Source of the DNA: Prosopocoilus inquinatus
Taxonomy: Eukaryota; Arthropoda; Insecta; Coleoptera; Lucanidae
NCBI GenBank assembly: GCA_036172665.1
Contig: CM069877.1
Span: 19,369,001-19,433,000, forward strand
Reading direction: 5' to 3'
Length of the DNA stretch: 64,000 nucleotides
This document shows, piece by piece, positions 56,681 through 64,000 of this stretch. Position 1 is the stretch's first letter. Each line of letters opens with the position of its first letter. The notes under the pieces were generated by a model, which searched no databases, was not told the origin of the DNA, and was given only the letters and a program-made list of their open reading frames with translations. The position numbers and the translations under genes were made by a program.

Positions 56681-58530
56681 ACTTGTCATCACGCTTTCAC
56701 CATCGCTAAATAAATGTCACACTACATTGCGCCGCCGCTTAACAGATAGCGTCTTGAATCTCTCACTTCCCTGTGATTTGTTCTCCAACAACAAAAACAG
56801 AACAACTAATTTCTATATTTTGCGACTTTTTTCTGAGTACCATTTATTTAATGAATTTTTCGCTGTCGTTCAGTAGATGGCACTTCAAGAGCCTCGTCGC
56901 CATAGATTAGTTTTATTAAAACAAATGTGAAATACATGAAAGTGCGGCAACGAAATTTGGTAATAATAAATGAAATAAAATAAACTTGGAGTAAGAAATT
57001 AGAAGCGCCATCTAGGAAGTGGCGGGGATACCTTCATTACAATAAGATTGACAAAAGAACACTCCCACAGTGACATTCAAAGGCAAATTTTAAAACAATT
57101 CAGATATTTCTTACCGAAAAGCGACGAGCATGGATTTCTCGTCGCTTTTTTTTTAAATTTGCCTTTGAATGTCGTACGGTGGGAGTGTTCTTTTGTCAAT
57201 CTTATTGTAATGAAGGTATCCCCGTCACTTCCGAGATAGCACTTCTAATTTCTTACTCCGAGTTTATTTTATTTCATTTATTATTACCAAATTTCCTTGC
57301 CGGAGTTTCATGTATTTCGCATTTGTTTTTATAAAATTTTCACTGTCGCTCAGTAGATGCCACATTACATTGCACCGTCATTCAACAGATGGCGCCTCAA
57401 ATAACCCTCCTTCCCCGGCGATTTTTTTTTCATTATCAATTGTGTTTGTATTGCTTTCGTTCGACTTTTCTTTTTTTGATCACTTTTAGTTAATGGAGTT
57501 ACCATTGTCGTTCAATGGATGGAGCTTCAAGTACCTCACCGCAATTATTTGATTTTTTGGCATAAATCATCTGAATTATACCCTGTAGATGGAGCGTCTA
57601 ATATTTCACCGCGATTTTCTTACTTCAAATATTGTTTTTTTTGCGCGAGTTTTTTGCCGTTGTTTCATGTATTTCACCTATTCTCGAAGCATTTAGTTTC
57701 ACCTTCGCCCAATAGATGGCGGTTCCAATGCCTCACTACAATTTTTTTTCTTTTTGTTTCTCTTGAACCATTTATTTCATTTCTGTACTTTTTATTTCAC
57801 TTTTGTTAACAAAGTATTGACGAAAGCAAAAGGTAGTAGACAAGAAACAGTTTCCTGTAATTATTGTTACTTTCCCGTCGGGTTTGTTATGAAGGTTGCG
57901 TGGCCACTCAACAGGTACGCCTCTAATACTTCCCTCCGCGATTTTTCCTTCAAATATAAAAGAATATCATTTTCTTTAGCTTTAATCCTACACAGCGCAG
58001 GAGCAGTACAATTCCGAACTGATTTAGAACTGTAGGAATAAAGCTTTTATCAACTAATTGGCTTTGTAGCTCGGTAGATGGCGATTCAAGTATCTAATCG
58101 CGTTTTATTGTTTATGGCAACGAAAATCTGAATTCTTTTAAAAAAATGCGACGCTCTCTTGTCAGTTATAAATTATAATTTAATAAATCTTTTGCTTCAT
58201 TCGCTAGATAGCGGTTCAAATATGTCATCGCAATTTTCTTATTTGTTTTTCTTTGTGAAATTGTTTTGCCAACGTATAATTCTTTAATCGAAGTTTTTTA
58301 AAACCTAGTTTGTATTTTTCGTCGCTCAATAAATAGATTTTGTGTCGAAGTATCCTTGTCGCATTTATTTCACTTTCGGTTAAAAGACGACGCTTCGCCC
58401 ATCTCGATTTTATATTGTTTTTACGTCAATGAAAGTCGATTTTCTTAAATTGTTTTAATCAGTTTTACATCGCTGTGTCATATTTGTTCTAATAGATATT
58501 TTGCCGTCGCTCAATAGATGACACTGTAAT
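56680..58530 (+). repeat. Irregular array of units with AGATGGCGC-type (CTCF-like) cores
   Basis: The phrase GTCGCTCARTAGATGGCGCTTCAA-like, often followed by CTCACCGCRATTTT, recurs near 56752, 56871, 57351, 57383, 57511, 57584, 57709, 57905, 58071, 58203 and 58511. Spacing is 30-480 bp. Several copies fit the YAGATGGCRC core bound by CTCF in animals. Confidence 0.65.
56911..57338. repeat. Long palindrome, two ~190-bp arms
   Basis: 56911-57098 and 57152-57338 are inverted copies with few differences (shared CTTCATTACAATAAGATTGA and AGAACACTCCCAC). Inside the spacer is a second perfect hairpin AAAAGCGACGAG/CTCGTCGCTTTT. Confidence 0.9.
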
Positions 58531-60039
58531 CTCACCTGCTAATAAATTTTTTAGTGAATTCTAGAAATGTCCGAAGAGTTCCATGCGTGCAAAGCAACAG
58601 TTTCAACAGCGCCAGTTTGAACTCTAAAGTCCCTAGATTTATAAAGTACTCCATACCGCAATAATTTTGTGTCCAACTTTAGGCGGTCTTTTATTTATTT
58701 ATTGCTCTCTACTTTCTTGTTTATAAAGAGAACAAAAATCGATCGTGTTTTGATTTGCCGAGAAAATCAATTGTTTTTTATTTCTCTCTTCTCGTTTTGT
58801 AGTCGAAATTCACTGAGAAAATAATGTTTTTTGTTGATATTTTTTGAGAGGCTTCTTTGACAAGATTTTTTTTACAAGGTGGTATGAGTCAAATTTTCTT
58901 GAGAAAATCGATTGTCTTTTGCTGCTCTTTTCTTCTTCTGTTAATAAAAGTCAAATTGCATTGAAAAATAATTGATCGTCTTCTGTTTGTTTCTTCTTTG
59001 AGGGGTTTGTTTCACATCGTCACAAGTCGATCTGATCTTTAGTACGCTATTTTGATTTTGTCTTTTGGCGAAGAAAAGCAATCGTCTTCATAAAAGTGAT
59101 ATAAGTCATTCGTCTTTTGTTTTGCCCTCTCTCTCTTCTTTTTTTAATGGCGAAATAAAAACTGTCAAAATTCGTATTTTGTTTTTTCTACGGAGTAGCA
59201 GTTTCTTGATATAAAAGAAGAGCCCACCGCTATTTTGCCTCTAAAAGTTTAAAACCTAACCTCGGCGGTATTTTATAAATGTGGGAACTTTAGTGAATGT
59301 ATTATTACAATTATGTCATCTATCTCATTCTAGAATATAATATCATTCAAATACAATCATTCAATATGCAACAGGTACATATTAATATAATAGTGGTCAA
59401 TCTAACATGTAAACTTTATTAGCATCTTGACAAAAAAGGAAGAAAATAATTAAACAAAGGAGTAACTAATAAACGGAACAGGAGGGGTAGCAAATAGCGT
59501 CCCGGTGTCTGGGCCCAGACCAAGCTTGGTGTTGTGCGCTGGGCCCAGATTCCTAAAACTGTTCTCTTTATCGGCCATTCCAAGATTCGTCATCTTATTT
59601 CTAGTCAGCTGAATTTTGTCATACGCTCCAATTCAAGAGAGAAGACGAACAAAAAATTATAAGAATTTTTGTATATTATTTAGAAACGAAATAAAATTAC
59701 GATGTAACCTACAATCGTTTTAATAAACGTAGGTTTCTATTTTTTTATTTCACTACATACTGGATTCTTAGAAGAAAGAAACAAACAAATAACGCCGTGA
59801 TCACACACACACAAAACAATTTGTAAATTTGCACGCTGAAAAGCGGGACTGTGTTCGTAGTAGCTGACGTAATGTTTTTATTTTTTTCTCTAGGAAAACA
59901 AATGATTTCGTTTCTTTGAAATACACACACGAACTAATCTCAAAGATTCGTAGGAATACTACAGTGTATTTCATATCTACACTAGTGAAAAGTAGTCCAA
60001 AGTGGACAGTTATTATAACTAATTTTTAGAGCGCATTCA
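58531..60039 (+). other. Downstream flank with a further decayed array
   Basis: 58730-59170 repeats phrases such as GAGAAAATCGATTGTCTTTT and TTTCTTCTT about every 90-110 bp. Near 59505-59560 a small inverted pair around CTGGGCCCAGA occurs. No gene recognised. Confidence 0.5.
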
Positions 60040-61589
60040 TTTTAATACATTTTAGAGAAAGCGATGTTTGAGGGATCGTTTTGTAGAAAATTTGGTAGAT
60101 ATGGCAGCGACGCGCGTAAGATATGAAAAATTAGCTGATTTGGCAATGCACTGACGCAAGTCATTCGCCACAAAATCATTAATTTTGTTAAATCGTCAAA
60201 CTTGCAAAAAAAATCATACAATTGAGAACATTGTGTTACATTTCTCTGTTCGCCTACTAAATTTAGCTGATGTGGCAACACTGTTTTGCGTGAAGATTTT
60301 GCACGGTTTCGTTCGTTCTTCGGAACCACTCAGATAGTGAAGTTTGAGGGATCGTGTTGTAGGGATTTGGAAAAATTATTCACAGTGTTGCATGACATTT
60401 CATTACCTACCTCGAAATAGCAAATGTTTTGAAAAGACAGCAAGTAGAGTAACGTTGCAAATTTTTTTCGTTCAAAAATTGGAACGCTGTCAAATGTATT
60501 TTTGTCTTTCTCTGAAAATAGTCTCTTGAATACTGAAGGTCGGGGTATCGTAGAAGAGTCATCAGATTTGTAGAAAATCTGGCAACGTTTCTGGACAATT
60601 TTTCGTTTCCTGGGAAAATTTGGCAACTATATTTGTTTTACATCAAAATTCAAGAAACGACTTTTTCTTTCAAGAACTCCGCTTTTCGGTTCAAAGGAAA
60701 CCTGAAAATGTCATACGTTTCACTTTTACTAAAGAAAATCTGGCAACTCCTCTTCTTTTTCTAAGAATAATCTTACAAATAGTACTGCTCTCAGAACCGT
60801 TTTTTTTTAATGTAAGATTGACAGAAAATCAGCTGACTGGCAACACTTCATTGCAACAAAATTTTAAGAACTTTGTTTTTGTTCTTCTAAAAATGATTTT
60901 TTGAATACTGTTGGTGTCATCGGATTCAAAGAAAAAAAAGTAACAATGTCGCTCTTTCCGCTATTTACGTAAGAAACTAAGAAGAAATCTTTCAACATTG
61001 CATGAAATTTGGTTGTTACCTGAAGAAATTCCCAACAACTTTGCAACAAACAATCTTTTACATCTTTCTCATATGATCTTTCAAACTGTGACTAATTTAA
61101 AGAACTCAAATTTAGAAAAAAATCTGAAAACATCGCACATTTCGTTATAAGCGTGAAAGATCTGACAATATCTTCACTTTTCTTCTAGAAATAATCTCTC
61201 AAAGAGTATTGCTCGATGATTCAGATGTTAAAAACGTCGCCCGTATTAAGAGAAAATCTGGCAACACTACGCGATATTTTGTTACCTGCAAAACATATTC
61301 ATGATCATCTCAAATGATCTTTCAATGTATAATCGATTTAAACACTTCCAATTCAAGAAAAAATCTGGCAACATCGTGCATTTCGTTATTTACGTGAAAA
61401 ATCCGACAATTCTTGCTTGGAACGATTTCTTCTCTTTCTTTGTAAAAATAATCTCTCAAACAGTGATGATCTTTTTTATAGAAATATCAAAAACATATTG
61501 TCGAGAAATCTGGCAACATTGCAATTGCAAAATAACTAGGTACTTTATACATTTTTTTACTTTTTTCCAGAAACGATCATTCTCAAATA

Positions 61590-62420
61590 TACAGTGTGTC
61601 CACAAATTTTCTGCAATGGTGGACTGACATGTAATTTTGGTGCATTCTTAATTGTTTCAATTGTTCTAAGCATTTCTTTTGTTAAAAAAAAATGAGAAAC
61701 CACAATTCTATTGGCCTTATAAATTACATGAAAATATTTATTAGTTTTTATTATGGGAAAAAATTATTCAATGTAATCCCCATCCAACTCAATGCACTTT
61801 TCTACCCTGTACCTAAATTCCGTATACACGTTTGTTAACGTTTCAAATTCTATTTCACTAATTACCGTTGGTATCTTTTCATTTAAAATTTCTGAATTTG
61901 TACCAGACCAATGTATTGGTCTAAAATGTCCGATCCATCTTCCAGGCAAATGGTCAGCAAACTACCCTTTAATTAAATTTGTGGAATGTGCAGGACATCT
62001 ATCCTGTTGAAAGTAAATGTTTTCCAAACTCACATCCGCCAGTGAAAAATTTTCTAACATTTGCAAATAACTGAACTGATTCAAACTTTCTTCCAGAAAA
62101 ATAAGGGCTAATAATTTTGTCATTTCCCATAACTTTAAATAGAGGTATTAATTATCAACAAGAGCTTAAGGAATAAGTTTCATTAAACATTTTGACAGAT
62201 CAGGATAATGCGATAATTCTGAATGTATCTTGAACTTAGACAAATTTTTGAGAGGAAGCATATTTTCTGTATTTAAAGCCATAAAAAAGGCAGTTCATGA
62301 ACTTTTCTATCATTTTTGTAGGTTTTAATGCAAGCAAAAGTTTTTATAAAGAATAACTTTTTTTCCTAAAACGTAAAAAAAGTGTTTCCTCTATTGCAGA
62401 AAATCCGTGGATACAGTGTA
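61590..62420 (-). mobile_element. Deleted mariner/IS630-type element
   Basis: The ends TACAGTGTGTCCACAAATTT and, inverted, TACACTGTATCCACGGATTT share ATTTTCTGCAAT, next to TA targets. The minus strand holds a transposase remnant. 831 bp, so about a third or more of an autonomous element is missing. Confidence 0.8.
61764..62012 (-). pseudogene. Mariner-type transposase C-terminal remnant
   Basis: The minus strand reads FQQDRCPAHSTNLIKG, a stop, FADHLPGRWIGHFRPIHW, a short gap and then a C-terminal helix pair ending KCIELDGDYIE. QQD-APAH holds the second catalytic Asp of the DDE/DDD fold, and PGRWIGR...I-W precedes the third. The stop and the loss of the PPRSPDLTPLDFFLWG-type block make it inactive. 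Confidence 0.75.
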
Positions 62421-62489
62421 GAAGAAATCTGGCAACGTTTCTTGAAATTTTCTCATTATCTGTTAGCTTTGCCTTAAACAATTATTTAC

Positions 62490-62502
62490 GCTCTTCTCTA
62501 TG
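62490..62502. repeat. 13-bp target duplication, left (copy E)
   Basis: GCTCTTCTCTATG, repeated exactly at 62716-62728. Confidence 0.8.
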
Positions 62503-62715
62503 AACAATTAAAATAGCGACATCTTACTATCGCTTTTTGTTCATCATTCTTACATCGCATTTGCGAATAAATTGGGCAAGTCGTCTTTGGTCTGCAGTGG
62601 GAATGTCGAGCTACGTCTCTGCTGAAGAAGCCCCAAGCAGGGCTGAAACAGCTGTCCAGAGGCTGCTCGAGGTTCTCACTGCAATCAAAAACGATTTGCA
62701 CAAAAAATTTTTCTA
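62503..62715 (+). mobile_element. Hammerhead retroelement (312-bp family), copy E
   Basis: 213 bp between 13-bp duplications. The first 35 bases are in minus orientation relative to the rest (a short 5' inversion), then a plus-oriented partial monomer ending CACAAAAAATTTTTCTA. It contains one intact hammerhead. Confidence 0.88.
62606..62671 (+). ncRNA. Type I hammerhead ribozyme, copy E
   Basis: Stem I GTCTCTG/CAGAGGC, core CTGAAGA, stem II AGCCC/GGGCT, GAA, palindrome ACAGCTGT, cleavage triplet GTC. Intact by consensus. Confidence 0.9.
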
Positions 62716-62728
62716 GCTCTTCTCTATG
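62716..62728. repeat. 13-bp target duplication, right (copy E)
   Basis: GCTCTTCTCTATG, as at 62490-62502. Confidence 0.8.
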
Positions 62729-62817
62729 TTTGTATTAGTGTTCAATTGATGAAGAACTCAGTATCAGAAAAGAATCTGACAACTTTGCTGTATTTTATTT
62801 TCACATTCAACGACGGT

Positions 62818-62946
62818 GTATGTTGTATCATTTACGTTTTACGTTAAACATAACGTGCTGTTATCGATGATGTCACATAGGAGTTTGAACATGAACTCGG
62901 TTGATAACGTCACATTAAGTTTAACGTAAATGATACAACATAAGAG
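62818..62946. repeat. Small inverted-repeat element
   Basis: TATGTTGTATCATTTACGTT and its inverted copy (62918-62944) flank about 60 bp; arms about 35 bp. Possibly a MITE. Confidence 0.6.
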
Positions 62947-63733
62947 TGATTATCGCGATCGCTTAACCACCACAGTTTGACAGTTTGTTTGCATATAATG
63001 CTGAGTTTAAATCTAAGACTCGGAAAGAATCTGGCAACGTCGTGCCATTTTTTCTCATTTTCAGTAAACTTCTAGTTCTAGTTGATTTGATAACGGTGTC
63101 TTACACAAAAATCGAAAAACTATATGGGCAACATTGCATTTTTCCTATTTTCAAAGTGACAAACAGAAAGTGAAATTTAACAGCTTGTTTTCAAATTCGG
63201 AGAACACAATGTTGCACTATATTAAAGTATCAAATTTGATTTTATAAATTCAGATAAAACCTCATAGCGTAGTAATATCTCAAAGAGTGAAGTTTGTGTC
63301 ATTTTATGGATTCAGAGAAAACCTGACAATGTTGCAACATCTCCAGTTTGACAATTTTTTTTCTATAATTCATAGATAACTTGACAACATTGTACTAATC
63401 TTCTTTGTTACCTACGATGATTCTGGCAAAAATTCGAACACCTTCCAAATAACGTTGGTTGGGTGAAGCATGAAGTTTGTGACATTTTATGGATTCAGAG
63501 AAAACCTGACAACGTTGCAACATCTCAATAAGTGGAGTTTGACAGTTTTTTTTTTTATAATTCAGAGACAACTTGACAATATTGTATTAATCTTCTTTAT
63601 TACCTACGATAATTCTGGCAAAAATTCTCAAACTTCCAAAATAAGGTTGTTGTTCGTTGCTCAAATTTGGCCGATGTGGCAACGTTCTCTTAACTAAAAA
63701 TTCTCATTTTTATCTTATTGGCCCTTTTTGAAA

Positions 63734-63746
63734 ATGTTTAATAGAT
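63734..63746. repeat. 13-bp target duplication, left (copy F)
   Basis: ATGTTTAATAGAT, repeated exactly at 63907-63919. Confidence 0.8.
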
Positions 63747-63906
63747 CTGAGAAAAATTTTGTGCAAATCGTTTTTGATTGCAGTGAGAACCTCGAGCAGC
63801 CTCTGGACAGCTGTTTCAGCCCTGTTTGGGGCTTCTTCAGCAGAAACGCAGCTCGACATTCCCACTGCAGACCAAAAACGACTTGCCCAATTTATTCGCA
63901 ATTGCG
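63747..63906 (-). mobile_element. Hammerhead retroelement (312-bp family), copy F
   Basis: 160 bp on the minus strand between 13-bp duplications. 5'-truncated at CGCAATTGCG, it keeps the ribozyme and the common 3' end AAAATTTTTCTCAG. Confidence 0.9.
63790..63857 (-). ncRNA. Type I hammerhead ribozyme, copy F
   Basis: Same core, stems, ACAGCTGT palindrome and GTC triplet as in the array at 46762-47825. The stem II loop has one base change. Confidence 0.9.
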
Positions 63907-63919
63907 ATGTTTAATAGAT
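63907..63919. repeat. 13-bp target duplication, right (copy F)
   Basis: ATGTTTAATAGAT, as at 63734-63746. Confidence 0.8.
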
Positions 63920-64000
63920 AGTTCAGATAACAGCAACAATATCTGATAGTGCTGCATAACTACTTTTTTGCTGCGAGAATAGGACTAATTTGGCAACTCT

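Larger units (their letters stand above)
60040..64000 (+). repeat. Irregular array of units with AATCTGGCAACRTTG
   Basis: The phrase GAAAATCTGGCAAC(A/G)TTGC, or diverged forms, occurs more than 20 times on the same strand (for example near 60250, 60575, 60735, 60838, 61257, 61366, 61507, 62430, 62790, 63030, 63320, 63495, 63675 and 63990). It is often followed by TTTCGTTA-TTACGTGAA and a TTCTT-rich stretch. Spacing 60-250 bp. Transposons at 61590-62420, 62503-62715 and 63747-63906 interrupt it. It runs to the window's end. Confidence 0.65.

Noticed and set aside
56680..64000. CRISPR-like array
   Set aside because: The repeats are degenerate, irregularly spaced and in a eukaryotic genome; no cas genes.

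Overview
The window is nuclear DNA of an arthropod, most likely an insect, and most of it is one host gene. Six + strand exons (2120-2261, 27047-27207, 41977-42105, 42196-42325, 52467-52620, 54784-54971) join in perfect phase and encode residues 54 to 354 of a G protein alpha subunit of the Go class (Galphao / GNAO1). The exons for the N-terminus and P-loop lie upstream of the window. The introns are about 24.8 kb, 14.8 kb, 90 bp, 10.1 kb and 2.2 kb. The last 9 kb is 3' UTR and downstream flank. I cannot name the species; the protein residues and the transposon types fit an insect such as a beetle.

The introns and flank are packed with mobile DNA. 4.3-11.3 kb holds a decayed LINE, a Penelope-like element (reverse transcriptase plus GIY-YIG nuclease, 14-bp target duplication) and further fragments. 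12.7-13.9 kb and 45.2-46.0 kb are non-autonomous hAT-type elements with 8-bp target duplications. 16.6-18.4 kb is a long-TIR element. 18,989-24,851 is a young, nearly intact Ty3/gypsy LTR retrotransposon: two 302-bp LTRs differing at two positions, gag, and pol reached through a -1 frameshift signal. Its pol carries, after the integrase, a TARG1/OARD1-like macrodomain and then a CCCH zinc finger, with one TAG between them. 28.9-30.8 kb is an internally deleted LTR element, 33.7-34.0 kb a solo LTR related to the gypsy element, and 48.3-50.7 kb a three-level nest of insertions. 61.6-62.4 kb is a deleted mariner-like element.

The most interesting system is a dispersed short retroelement with a 312-bp monomer. 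Its copies (about 36.7, 40.8, 44.1, 46.8-47.8, 62.5 and 63.7 kb) carry a hammerhead ribozyme with a complete core, a GUC cleavage triplet and a loop-less palindromic stem III, the hallmark of a ribozyme that works as a dimer. One locus is a tandem array. Three copies have 12-13-bp target duplications, a common 3' end and variable or inverted 5' ends. This matches what is known of retrozymes. The Penelope-like element at 8.5-10.1 kb has a similar target duplication and its own hammerhead-like motif, so its kind is the natural candidate mobiliser.

A second theme is that long intron stretches look like old local tandem duplications, each stretch with its own unit. The clearest case is upstream of the 52467 exon, where the 3' splice site itself is repeated three times. 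Downstream of the gene, 56.7-58.5 kb is an array of units with a CTCF-like core (AGATGGCGC type), and 60.0-64.0 kb an array of units with the motif AATCTGGCAACRTTG. No tRNA, rRNA or CRISPR features were recognised.
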